A DNA stretch of 64,000 nucleotides, from assembly GCF_018340385.1 (NCBI RefSeq), contig NC_056608.1, positions 22,140,065-22,204,064 of the forward strand, written 5' to 3'. The translations under genes were made by a program, and so were the position numbers. How positions within the stretch are numbered: position 1 is the first letter of the stretch; every line of letters begins with the position of its first letter. This document shows positions 21,800-34,659 of the stretch, one piece after another. The DNA comes from Cyprinus carpio. Taxonomy: Eukaryota; Chordata; Actinopteri; Cypriniformes; Cyprinidae. Below the pieces are notes generated by a model. It saw only the letters and a program-made list of their open reading frames with translations. It did not search any database and was not told where the DNA came from.

Positions 21800-24700
21800 A
21801 ATGAGAAATTTAATTGAAAGGAATGTTTAGACATGTTTGGCTACATCCAATTCATGTAGCTATTTGTAAGTATGAAAAAAAAAGATTTTATTTCATTTAA
21901 TATGGTTGAAATCCAATTTTACATTCTTCTGTCAGCTTTTTATACACATCAAAAACCTTATGCAGGGCTCAACAATATAGAGTTTTTCCAAAAAGGTTCC
22001 AGTTATTTCTCTGTACTGATCTTAAACATAAAACCATTAAAATTATTTTAGTTGCAAAATAAGATGTGACCTTTTTATCTTCTAAATACTAAATTCAATT
22101 CTAAATTCTAAATTCAAGATCAATTGTGAGATATAAAAAAGGTCAAAAGTGCTAGATATAAACTAACAAGTCAGAGGAAAAAAAGCCAGAGTTGCAAGAT
22201 GTAAACTTGGAATTGCTAGAAAGAAATAGGAATTGTGAGACAAGAGGTCATAATATATTTTTTATTTATTTTTGTATTTTGTGGCAGGTGGGGAAAAAAA
22301 ACAACAGAATTTGATGTAAACTGCAAAATGCAAACTTGAACCTGCAAGAAGAAGAAGAAAAAAAAATTCTCATTTTAAATCTCACGTACGTATACATATA
22401 CGTATGTTATCATGTTGACATTTTTCACAGTGTTAAATTATTATTTTTTTAATTAAATAAAAAAGTCATTTTTACTGTAATACCTCAGTTAAGAGCTTTC
22501 AATCTGCAAACATTTTATTCATAATCATTTTTGTTGATATTCAAATAAGTTGTATTGTGGAAGAGTAAAAAAAAAGTGATTTTCAAATAAACAAATTTCT
22601 GATTATACATGTATTAAACATGACTCTAGCAAATGCTCACACAATCTTCCAGGCCACAGAAAACATTAACGGTTCCTTCATTAACTTTGACACACCAGAA
22701 GAAATGCAGGCTTAATATTCAATATCATGTGTTCCTAGATGTTTCAGACAAAATTAGAATTTGATGTGCCTAATTAATTGTTGATAAATATTTGTTGCAG
22801 TGCACACATTTGTCACATTAACAAAAACTATTTCTCAGGCATCAAATTTAAAACATGATCACTCTTTTGTATACACACTCTTGTTTGGATTGCCATGTTC
22901 ATACTGTTTTTGGAAAGGACATTGGGTGTCTTCAGTGAAGCACTTTGGTTTAACGTTGTGGCCTGTTTTCAGCTGTATTGCTTGCAAACACAAAGCTCAA
23001 ATAACCAACAACAAAGACTGTGTTTCAATAGCAGCACCATTATTACTTTAACACCAGAGACAATAAGACAAAAAAGGCTGAATATGTAATCAACATGATA
23101 CTAAGGCTGAAAATAAACTTGCATTTTTTTTTTTTTTGCCATAGCCCACTGATTATTTGAAACCCTTTTCACAGTCATGCACTAGAGATGCTGGAGAGAC
23201 ATCTTCATATATTTAGTCATTGTTCAGCCTGTCTTGGATAGATGTGGTCAAGGGAATCAAGAGACCAATGACGTCTGCAGCTGTCCAGATCCACAAAAAT
23301 GGGAACCAACAGCCAGCAGGGTACAAGTCATGACATTTAACAGTGAATTAGAGTGGACACATGTTGAAAAACAGTTATAGGGATATTTACCCTGAAATGA
23401 TAATTCATTCAAAACTGTATGACTTCAGAAGACTTAAATGAACTTGGATTTGTATGGACTCCATTTATTGTGCACTTTGTCAGTGTCACAGTTACAGACG
23501 ATTCTTAAGAAAACACTTATGTGTTCCACAGAATAAATAACAGCATACAGTTACAAAACGAGGGTAAGTAAATAATGATGGTAATTAAATTTTGGGGTCA
23601 GCTGTTAATATAGGCTCATTAATAACCTGAAAGAAAACCGCAATGACTCACACTTTGTTTCAGCTTTAATCAAAGTCTGAAGGAAGAAACAACACTCAAT
23701 TGTCAAGAACACTGACAGTGAAGAATGAAAAATACATACATTCAATTACCTTGTCCAGTCATCTTTTAGAGCCTGTTTATTGACTTTGTATAATAAAATA
23801 GCAAATAAAAAAAAAAAAATAAATACCACAACAACTACTGAAACACAACAGATCTTAATAGGCATACAGTGGTACTTCTGGAGTAGGAGAATAACACTTA
23901 ATTTTAACTTCCTGCAGAAATAACAATACACCTACAGCATTTTAACACTTTTTAACAGTCTCTTATTTTAGTCTAATTAGCACTAGTTTTAAACAACATC
24001 TGTAAGCACACACACACACACAGACACAAGAATATACACACAGAGAGATGAATGAAGCATCTATACTTGTTTATGTTTAAATTGTTATATTATTTAACAA
24101 TATTACTATTATTATTCTATTTTTGATCAAATAAATGCAAACTTGGTAAGCATACGAGACAACTTCTCCTTTTTTTTTTTTTTTTTCTTGAAAATGTCAC
24201 ATTGCCAAAATGGCCTTTAATGTATAGGCTTTGTTTTATTTATGCAAAAATATTTATTTTAATTATGACAAGTACAGTTGGTTCAATCTCACATGCGCTG
24301 TCAAAAATGCCACTAAGAAACTGGTATTCCCATTAAAATATCATCAACCATCCACATTCACAATGAATCAGAAAATGATTTCCTCTCAAATCGTGTCAAA
24401 TCAAAAAGTGTCGACCTCATGAGAAAATCCACTTATAAACTTCCACCAAATAAATGTATTTCTCTCTTGCAGCCATGCAGACATGGGGAATGATGGAGAA
24501 TTTGGCTACTGGCATTGAGGTCCAGTGCTCGTTTACTGGGTGACAGAGCCGGAGTGTGTTCACGCCGTCAGCAGTGCCACATTCCCTCTGCGCCTCACAC
24601 AGGCTGATTGAACCGACTCACTGGTGAGGAAAAGTCAACAGCCCTTCTCCATCAGTGTCACCTCAATGAAACACAGCTATAAATAAGCACAGGGACAGCA

Positions 24701-26200
24701 GACAGTGTGCTGGCAAACTGTTTTATGGGGGAGTAAACTCCATTATGGCTCCACGGGACATCCATACTCTCTGGCTTCATCCCAAGCATGCGTCTACTCC
24801 TATCCATTAATGAAACTGCAGGTGACTCTGGTGCAGGATCAGGGAGGGAAAGTTCAGGGTGAGAGATCACTATACAGTACCCGACCAGACTGAAAGGGCA
24901 TTGCTGTAGAAGTTTAATTTCCCTCGCTCTTGAATTAAAAGTGTTTGATTTACTAACATTTAAAACACCATTGATGGAAAACAGCTGCAAAATCAGATTT
25001 TTCTGAAAGCATCATATTACAACCTTGAGCACTTTAACATTCACAGATCAACACCTATTTAGTATGGAAAGAGGTTAGCCAATCATAACATAGGCCATTT
25101 GTATATTTAAGTCTTACAAAAGTAGCAAACAGGGTCTGAAAGTGGGAGAAACATACTGTAAGTTTCAAAAGTGGAGATTATGGCCTCTTGAAGTCATTAA
25201 ATGCTCAACACAAAAATCATTAAACAGCATTTACTAAGTTGTATCATGAAGAATCAAAGTTCCCTTGATCTTTTCGAGTTAAAAGAGTTCATTGTACCAA
25301 GAAGAAATAGTGTAACTTTCAAAACTCAAAACTTTATCCTGCAGTGAAAAAGACTGTTTGAAACTAAGCTGTAAAAATGGCTCACTCAGCCAATAGATAT
25401 CAACATATAAAGTCATGGTTAAACTATATAATGAAGTCTTTACAAAGAGGCTATCAGTGTAGGATGGAAAATTATAAATCTATTGCATATTGCATCAAAC
25501 ACCAAACCTGGTGCCTGAAAATATCTAATTTAACATGCAAAGAGAGTATAGCAGCAGCTACAAATGGCCTATTTAATTCTGCGGGTGAGAAAGAGGATGG
25601 GAAATGATCATAAAAATCTAAAGAATGACTTACTAACTGAAATATAAATATAAATGAAAATCAATGTTATGTTCCCTACTTTGTATAAACATCCTTTGAG
25701 GTCAAACACAAACCAAACAATTCTGCTTTAGAATAAATCAATTGTGTGGCTCAGTGGAGGAAATGCATAGTCAGGAGGTAAATTAGACGTGGCATCGTCT
25801 GTGACCCGTCTGGAGTGCTGACGCAAGCAAATATCTCTTGAAAACAGAGGAAAATTAGCTCTTTAGAATCATACCCATACAGAAAAGGAGGAAAGGACCG
25901 AAGAAGAGGTTCAAATGAGAGTATGTCGGTTTGAGCGAGCGCAGGTGCAACACTGTTGTTGTAATGCATCACAATCAATATTGATCCAGATGCGGAAATC
26001 AGACATCTAAACTAACCGATGACAGGAATTCTGGAAATGCAGACATTATTTTTCAATTTGCCACTTTTACATTAAAATGGAAACGATGCTAACAGGAAAA
26101 AAAAATAAATCGAAAGCTTTTCTATTTTTCATCTGTTTTAAAGTTAATCCAGTTGCTTAGAAACACAACAGCACACCTCCTCTTCAACAAGCATTTTTGA
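21800..26200. other. Gene-poor DNA downstream of tcerg1l
   Basis: No protein-coding frame supported. 23385-23590 has weak features of the GAATAGTTCACCC families. 24060-24220 has a fragment with TTTTTGATCAAATAAATGCA. One exon-like block at 24473-24605 follows a TCTCTCTTGCAG acceptor but is short and stops early. Confidence 0.4.
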
Positions 26201-26214
26201 GATATCATGGAAGG

Positions 26215-27395
26215 AATAGTTCACCTAAAAAAGAAAATTTGGTGGAAATGTGTTAGGGTTAAGTCAATTTTAGATGATATTTTTTCTTCATAAGAATGGG
26301 GGTGTAGCGTTTGAAGCTTTTTGTTGTGCGATATATTGCCCCAGAAATAATAGCAATAAGCGATATTTTTGTCACTTAAGACCATTTTATGCCACTGAAT
26401 ATATAATCATAATATAACAGCATAATAATGCAAGAAGGCCTAAACACTTTCAAATGACAACAAACTTTTAATTCTTAAGAACATTTAGATCATGAAAATT
26501 AAGTATCAAAATATTAGATACCTTAAAATACTTTAATAAATAGTAAATAAACATTTTCTAACAAAAAGTGCAAAGTAACAAGTACAAAAAAGAAAAATGC
26601 ACAAATAAATTGTATGGTGATTTTTTCATCTACACATTTTTCCCTGACCTTCTTTTCTCTGTAAATTAAGGGTGAAAAACACAATCCCTACTTAGCAGTC
26701 AGATGTCCGTATGCACAAAGGCACAGATCCCTAAACATGGACAATAGGGATAACACAAAAGGAACAGAAAGTCCATGACTGTGACTTTTAACAAGCACCT
26801 CATGACTACAACATGTTATGTACGAGAAGCTGCAAAAGTCACAGGCACAAGTGGAATGCAGAAAAACATAGTGACAGTGAATTTTATGTAAATATATTGG
26901 GCAATATATTGCATCACCAGAAATTATTGAGGTCATATATTGATTATTGTGACAGGCCTATGAACAGATTTGGAGAAATGTAACATTATCACTTGCTCAC
27001 TTAAGGATCCTCAGTAGTGAATGGGTGCCATCAGAAAGAGAGTCCAAACAGCTGATAAAAACATCATACTAATCTACAACTAATCAACATGTCTCCAGTC
27101 CATCAATTAATGTCTTAAGTAAAAAGCTGCATGTTTATAATAAACAAATCCATCATTAAGACATGTTAAACTTCAAAGAAGTCCTGTATCTATAATATTG
27201 CCTTCTCCAGTCAAAATGCCAAAAGTGAAAACAGTCCAAAAAAGTTCTAAACAAATATGCCAGTGGATTTTGTTCCATTCTGATGGCATACATTCACTGC
27301 AGAGGATCCAGTGGTGAGCAAGTGATGTCATGCTAAACAACAAACTCATCTACACCTTGGATGGCCAGAGGGTGAGTCGTGAACTATTCCTTTCA
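26215..27395. mobile_element. Foldback element (TTCACCCAAAATT family) with a nested insertion
   Basis: The left end GGAATAGTTCACCTAAAAAA is cut after about 30 bp. The family sequence resumes at about 26945 (GAACAGATTTGGAGAAATG) and runs through GTGAATGGGTGCCATCAGAA and an inverted second arm to GGGTGAGTCGTGAACTATTC. Both arms and the hinge are visible. The copy is old, with many substitutions. Confidence 0.75.
26250..26945. mobile_element. Inserted repeat with GCGATATATTG / GACAGGCCTA motifs
   Basis: Carries TTGTGCGATATATTGCCCCA near its left side and GGCAATATATTGCATCACC, TGATTATTGTGACAGGCCTA at its right, words typical of a cyprinid interspersed repeat. It interrupts the foldback element around it, so it is the younger insertion. 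Confidence 0.6.
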
Positions 27396-28122
27396 TATCC
27401 ATTATACATGTGATGTATTATTCACCTTTGCTTATTAGTAAGCACTAATGAAAAAGTGGTGATGCAATATTTTTGAGCAATAATGATGCTTTCTACAAGG
27501 ACCACTAAAAATAAACATCTTTGAATCCTAAGATTGTGAAATTCTGAATAAAATAATGAGATTTAAAAAAAAGAACAAAAGAAAACTCAAATCCACAATG
27601 TTAACTTGAATATAAATGCATTCATTATAGTGAGAAATTCACACATTCAGAAAAATGTAACCAAGTTGGTACTGTATACATGTGGTGATCCCAAAACTAT
27701 TATCCATGCAATATTCATGAGAGCGCAGTATTGCTTGCTTGTTAGTGGCTGTTGGAGAATCATCCTGCTTTGGCCAGCAGGTGTGTTTAGGCTGTGGACC
27801 CCCTGGTGCCGCTCCTTCCACTAAACAAACTCTTTGAAGTTTTGGTGTGCGAGTTCCCTTGTTTGTTATAAAAGTCCACACAACTTAAAGAGAATGAAGA
27901 CAACATGTGTCCCTCAGTGTTATCTGATGTGCTCTTTCTACCAAGGGGGTTTGTATTTCAACATATGTTGTGCTGTTGTGTTATAATACCTAATATTTTT
28001 CTTGTATCTTATTGCATGTGGAGAACTGAAGTCGTTCGCACCAGCATGGCATTTCTGGCCTTTTTTAGTTTGATAATTCATGGTTTTCAACTCTGAACCA
28101 CATCAGCCATCATTATCTGTAT

Positions 28123-29062
28123 ATATACAGTACAGACCAAAAGTTTGGAAACATTACTATTTTTAATGTTTTTGAAAGAAGTTTCTTCTGCTCATCAAGC
28201 CTGCATTTATTTGATCAAAAATACAGAAAAAAATGTAATATTGTGATATATTATTACAATTTAAAATAATTGTTTTTTTAATTTATTATACTTTAAATTA
28301 TCATTTATTTCTGTGATGCAAAGCTGAATTTTTAGGATCATTCTCACATGATCCTTTAGAAATCATTCTAATATGATGATTCATTATCAAAGTTGGAAAC
28401 AGTTCTGCTGCTATATATCTTAATAAGAACATGTGATACTTTTTTACGATACTTTGATGAATAAAAAAGAAAAAAAAAGAAGCTATGTTTTTAAAATATA
28501 AATATTTTGTAATAACAATATACACTACTGGTCAGTAATTTGGGGTCAGTAATTTTTTTTTTTCTTTCTTTTTTTTAACATAAAATCAATACTTTTATTC
28601 AGCAAGGATGTGTTAAGTTGATAAAAAAGTGATAGTAAAGAAAATATATTATTAGAATATATATTATTAGAATTTTTTTTTTTTATTTTGAATAAATGCA
28701 GTTCTTTTTAACCTTTTATTCATCAAATATATTAGACAGTAGAACTGTTTCCAACACTCATAATAAATCAGAATATTAGAATGATTTCTAAATGATCATG
28801 TGATAGACTGGATGTTACATGTGACACTGAAGGCTGGAGTAATGATGCTGAAAATTCAGCTTTGCATCACAGGAATAAATTATTTTTTTAAAGTATATTC
28901 AAATAGAAAACTATTATTTTAAGTTGTAATAATATTTCACAATATTATTGTTTTTTTCTGTATTTTTGATCAAATAAATGCAGGCTTGATGAGCAGAAGA
29001 GACTTCTTTCAAAAACATTAAAAATAGTAATGTTTCCAAACTTTTGGTCTGTACTGTATATA
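28123..29062. mobile_element. Large palindromic repeat, ACAGACCAAAAGTTTGGAAA ends
   Basis: Left arm ATATACAGTACAGACCAAAA and right arm TTTTGGTCTGTACTGTATAT are inverted copies that match nearly base for base for about 100 nt (through TTTTGAAAGAAGT and CTGCATTTATTTGATCAAAA). The inner parts match less well. There is no coding capacity. It is a non-autonomous foldback element of a family common in cyprinids. Confidence 0.85.
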
Positions 29063-29445
29063 GTATAAGTTATATTTAGCCAAACAAAATATGAAAATAT
29101 TGAAAAGGACAGATACACATGAAAGACATAAAAACTACCACATGCAGCGATGCTGTATATGCAAAGCTGCTAAAAAACTGTGGATTTCAATGTTTCATTC
29201 CTAGTTTCATTCCTCCCAGTTCGAACATTTGCTTCTAGAAATGTCTGATTGATTGTGAGCAAATGCATCTGCACCTGTGGCCATTTTTGTGAAGCATCTG
29301 ATGTCTGATATAGCTAGCATTTATGCCAATCCCTGTCACAAAAAGCTCCAGTTTATCCCTGTGGCTCCATGAATCCATGAATTCTAACGTGCAAATACAG
29401 CTCTGCTCTCTTCAGATGCTCTGCCATGCCGAAAAGGCTTTGTAT

Positions 29446-29448
<3 letters not shown>

Positions 29449-29490
<42 letters not shown>

Positions 29491-29550
29491 TGTTTATATA
29501 ACTGTTTATATTTTTTTTTTTTATATATATATACACACACACACACACAT
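29449..29550. repeat. (TA)n, poly-T and (AC)n cluster
   Basis: Simple repeats in series. The frames YIYI and THTH are artefacts. Confidence 0.95.
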
Positions 29551-29689
29551 ACATACTACATGCAGACAGTCTTACAGCTCAGTTCTTCAAATCAAAACAG
29601 ATTTGTGTGTTAACTGGATATTAAAGATGTCAATTATGCTCCTTCATCATACACTCTAAATATTTTAACATCACATTAAACAATCCAAA

Positions 29690-31580
29690 CTGCTCGTACT
29701 GTGTTTCCAAATTCTGATAAATCTTTAGCAAGCTGCTGTTTGATAGAGCAGACTCTGTTAGGGCTAATTTCAGTTTGCTCAATGCTAATTAGTGGACATT
29801 CAGTAATCAATATCAGAGAGAATACAGATGGTATCGAATGAACAGCAAGCACTGTGATGTCAATAGGTTTCTAAAGATAACACATCCCAAGCAATAATTC
29901 TGCATTAAAGCCTTATAATCATATCTTAAAATTAGGCAGGGTGCACAGGATGATGCACTATGCATGACTTATATTCAATGATAACAGTGGAAAAAAAAAA
30001 AGAGCTTTTTTTTTTTTTTTTTTTTTTTTTGCAACTAAACCAAAAACACTTAACTTTCCTTAAATGGCAATAGCTTTTTGTAATAACCTAAAGAGAGCCC
30101 TCAGTTCTTACTGGGGTTTTGGGATGCCACAAATATATAACTGGCATGGAAAGAGGCAGCTCATACCTCACTCATTAATGATGTTCATAAGCATTTATGT
30201 TGTGCATTACTAAATGCATTTCCCTCAGTTTAGCCGGCGGGTTTAACTAGACAGTATCTAACCGTTCTAATACAGGGAACATTTAGAATGTAAAATATTT
30301 TCATAGATGATTATTTTGTTGCATTTATATCTGAATATTTACAACAGTCTAAAGAATCCAAACTCCCGGCCTTAATGCGCCTCGTTATACAGAGATAAAT
30401 TAAAAACCTGCGACTTAATGTCCCTTAAAATGAAGAGGCTTTGTGGGGCTGACTGCTGGTATTATTCTAGCTGACAGTGCATTGGTCATTTAGCAGACTG
30501 CGCTTCTGCTGTTTCGTGTCTGTGTGCAGCTCTTGCCAGATGCCAATTCATCATCCAACTATTTGCATATGCAGAGCAAGCAAGACAATCTGTCCCAGAC
30601 CATTTTATAGTTGTAGCGTTAATGGCGAAACGCAGCCGCTAATGAAACACTGTTCAATCTAATTTTAATAGTTCAAGAAAGAAGTCCAAATGAGACAATA
30701 GTGCACTTCATGGGGCAGTAGTCAGCACATGTGCTCCTAATCCAATACCCTTCTCCTGTTTAATACATTTCTGTCATTTGAGGCTAAACACGGAAGTTGC
30801 ATGCCCCCAGTTGTCCTGAATGATTTTTCACTTTCTTCTGCCTTTTTTTTGAGACCCAGTGGGAGTCTATGGTAGACCATAGATATGCATGGTGCAATGT
30901 GAAGTTTGGCACATTGATTGAACCCTTCAGTCCAGAAGCATTATTTTTCATGCAGAGTACTTATATAATCATTTATGTACTGGCCCAGTGTGTGTGTGCT
31001 GTTTAAAGCTCAAGTAAACGCACTGTGTCATTCTCTCAGTAAAGCACATATAGTACGTAAGCTGACAAAAACATTCATAAACCATTTGTTTTTCTATTGT
31101 TGCTCACCGTATTCCAGTCCTATGGGCGAATCAACCACTATATTTGCTGTCTACTGTCTGCAAAGTCTATCTACAGTCTGTAATGGTCCATAAAACATCC
31201 CAATTCACCAAAGAACATTTCCAAGCAGCAATTGCCCAAGATACATAAATGACATACCATGGACGAAGAGATACACAATGGATCAATGGACAGCAGCCCC
31301 TCTTTGCCGACAAATGGACAGTCAGGAAGCTGTTAGACAGCTGGAAAATCACTGGAGATTGAGTGAGAAAGAATCCCGGCAAGCACTATAGGCTAACACT
31401 TACTGGAGATTCATAAATGCACTGTTACGTATGTGCTTGCCAGAACAAGACAATAATGTACAATAATATATAGTGGGATCCAGTCGTGTATAAAGTACCT
31501 AAAAGCCATACCCATGGCTTAAAACCATGTTTATGTTTATAAGCAACTGAAAAAAACCACAAAAGTCAGGGCATGTCAAA
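29690..31580. other. Unique DNA, possible conserved non-coding elements
   Basis: Mostly non-repetitive apart from poly-A/poly-T at 29990-30031. 29750-29850 has CTAATTAGTGG and CAGTAATCAATATCAG, homeobox-like words in balanced sequence. No gene is supported. Confidence 0.3.
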
Positions 31581-31609
31581 ACTTCTCCAGGCCCCCAAAA
31601 CCCCAGAGG

Positions 31610-31800
31610 GTTAAGTAAAAGTACAGATATCTTACCAGAAAATGACTTTGATAGAAGCTGAAGTCACCGTTTAGAATATTACTTGAGTAAAAGTCTTAAA
31701 GTATTTGATATTTATTGTACTTAAGTACGAAAAGTATATATATTTTTTAATCTTAAACATACTTACATACAAACATATTGAAAGTAAAAGTACAAGTAAA
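31610..31800. repeat. Interspersed repeat with AAGTAAAAGTACAGATATC
   Basis: TTAAGTAAAAGTACAGATAT, then AATATTACTTGAGTAAAAGT and TTGTACTTAAGTACGAAAAG: a phrase order common in many teleost genomes. Non-coding. Confidence 0.7.
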
Positions 31801-32114
31801 TGCAAAATAGAAAAGAAGCAAATAAATATATATAAAAATGTTCATACTCAGCCTGAGTAGCAAGATTGTGTTCAATTTTTATTCTGTCTTCCATTTTGTT
31901 TTTGAGTAAGAATAAGAAGCACTTTATCCTGTACTCGGTGTCTTTCATTCCAACATAAAACATTTTTGGAATCTGCATTTGAAATAGCATTTAGATGTAT
32001 TTACACAGTTTATGTATCTCAGAGAGGACATGGATGCATTTAAACTGAAATAAAACGTTGAATACTGATATTTGAAATCATTTAAAACATAAAAGAAATA
32101 GTCGAAATGTGAAA

Positions 32115-32260
32115 TTAAAACCTCCAGTAGGTGACAGCAAGTGACTGTCAGTGAGTGAGTCGATGAGATTCAACAGATTCATTCTAACGGCTGATTGATT
32201 CAGAAACATTCAGAAACAAAAATACTTTTGACTGTGTTAATTAGTGAATCACTGAATCAT
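32115..32260. repeat. CCAGTAGGTG repeat, copy 1
   Basis: CTCCAGTAGGTGACAGCAAG then TGACTGTCAGTGAGTGAGTC and ATTCATTCTAACGG. It shares its order with 39838-40000. Confidence 0.65.
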
Positions 32261-32599
32261 TTATTCAACAATTTTTTTTTCAAAAAGTTGATTTTTTCAA
32301 TAAGTAAACACCATAATAAGTTTAAATAAGTTTATTTAAAATAAGTTTAAACCATGGTTTTTCCATGCATGTTGTTATTCTTCAGGTGGCTTATTGCCAT
32401 TATAAAAATTGTGGTAACAACTAACAATCTTTGGGGAAATTGTTGTTTTACAGTAATTGTACACATTATTATAAAATTGCACAGCCTGCATCTTGATAAG
32501 TAAAGAGAAAAATCTGCAGATTTGGCCAAAAAAAAAAAAAATCTGCAGACAAAAGCCAAATATTACCTAATACGACTTGCATGTAGACTGTACGATGAT

Positions 32600-34260
32600 G
32601 ACACCTATTGACTCATAGGCCATGACTCACGTTTCTATAGAAGAATAAAACGTCATTAGCATGCGCTAGTGGTAAACAAAAAGAGCATAATGAAACACAT
32701 TTTGACAGTTGTAGTTTTTATGTGTGCTGAAAAATTGTGGGAGTGGCGAAAGTGGAAGAAATAAGAGCTTGAGGTAAGCAGTTTTATGTTTTCATGTTGT
32801 ATTTTTACTGGTTGGTCAGTAATCGTGGGTCGTAACTGCAAACATATTGTGCGATGAACATGCTGAATTTCTGACACTACTAGAAAATTATCGTAGGCTA
32901 TCTTTGGTTGCATCTTTGAACCTCTCTCACTTTCATCACAGAAATCGCCACGATTGTTTCACAATGACTTTTGTCTGGGACAGCCGGAAATCGTGCAGTG
33001 TGTTGGGCTTAAGGGATAAAACAAGATGACTTCATCTTACAAATGGTTGTCAAAAGCAAAAATTATATGAAATGCACATCACAGTGACATGCTAGAGCAA
33101 AAGAGACAACATTTTGGAATCAACTCCTCAAAATGAGTAAGAAGCAAATATTGGATTTCATTCAGCAAATATGATGCAGGGCCGCACAATCAGCATTTCC
33201 CAATAACTTATAAATGTGGCTTAGACAATCAGAGTTAAGAGCCAAAACTTACCAAGTTAATCTATTAAAAAAGCAACAGGCCACTTGAGTGTATGAGTTA
33301 TCATAAGAAAAATCAATCTGATTCGAGTGGAAGGAATTCCATGCCAGAACTTTGTTTCTTAATCTAATGCACATTTTAAATCCCTCAAGTGAATACTAGA
33401 GACATTCTAAGCATTTCAGACCTACACTTTCATATCAGACAGCAGCTCTTTTGACAAATTGTTTTGTGTGCCGTTTATGATTCATATGACTAAACTCATT
33501 TCTCATCTGAAATTCCACGTGTGCTTTCTGTAGAGAAAATTGTACTGTTATTTCCCCACAAGGCACTAAAATATTTGTCTGCAGCAATTTGTGTAGATAC
33601 ATCAGCAAATCACATACTGAGTTTTGAGAAATGAGTGGGGTTAGACAAAGGTTGCGCTCACATAAGCCACCCGACCGCATGTTGTCTGGTAATCTAACAG
33701 AAGAACAAAGTTTGGATTTAAAAACAAAACCTCATTGCTGCCTTTAAACGTGTAATCCTCACTCTTCCCTTCTGCATGCCTGTGTGAGGTAAAAAGCTCT
33801 GTGGCTTCTCTGAATATCTTAGCTGTGGTCTGTAATGACCAATCTGGCAGGGTGGCAAATGGTTCCCTGACTCTTGAAATATTCACCAAATCCCCAATTA
33901 GAGCTTTGTGTCACCTCTCCCATTTGTCAGTGCCTCATTTGGCTGAGGTTTCGCTCTCTCTAGCAGAAGATGTGCCACTTTCGATGACTAATTAATCAAA
34001 TCTTGGCACTTTTTCAGGCAGAAAGGAAAAGTAATCTTCTGTCTATAGGGAATGCGTATAAAATGTTTATTCCATACGCTACTTTAATCTATCATTTACA
34101 GGTGATTCGCACAAGGACGAGGCTGACCATACGCTGCTTTCTCAAGGGGCTCATTAAGAACTAAAACAAAGAGCTTGTATCATTTATTTAAATATTTATC
34201 CGCAGTATTTACTAGAAAATGCAACATATCTATGTTCCAGAAAAGCCTTTTTTTAGGACA
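32600..34260. other. Unique DNA, no gene recognised
   Basis: No splice-bounded coding exon. 33780-34040 is balanced in composition with CGATGACTAATTAATCAAAT and could be a conserved non-coding element (guess). Confidence 0.3.
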
Positions 34261-34279
34261 CACTTTGAATTAAATTAGT

Positions 34280-34650
34280 ATATAAAGTCTGAGACCACTA
34301 GTGAAAATACTTTTATTATTTTTTTATTTTATTTTATTCTTTATTTTTGATTCATTGCAAATTAATTTTTATGTTTTTGAAATAAGTTTTCTAATGCTCA
34401 CCATTTTCTCAGCATTCATTTGATCAAAAATACAGTAAAACCAGTAAAATTGTGAAATGTACCAATTTAAAACAACATTTTTGAAAACTGTGTTTGATTT
34501 TTGATGAGTAAAAACTTCAAAATAACATTTTGTTTGAAATATAACTCTTTTGCAGGATTATAAATGTTTTACACACTTCTGATAAACTGAATGCATCCTT
34601 GTTAAATAAAAGTACTAATTTATAAAAAAAAAAAAAAACTAATTTATAAA
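34280..34650. repeat. Interspersed repeat, one arm of the GATCAAAAATACAG family
   Basis: Contains CATTTGATCAAAAATACAGT, ACCAGTAAAATTGTGAAATG and CCTTGTTAAATAAAAGTACT in the family order. The ends are eroded. Confidence 0.65.
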
Positions 34651-34659
34651 AAAAAAATG

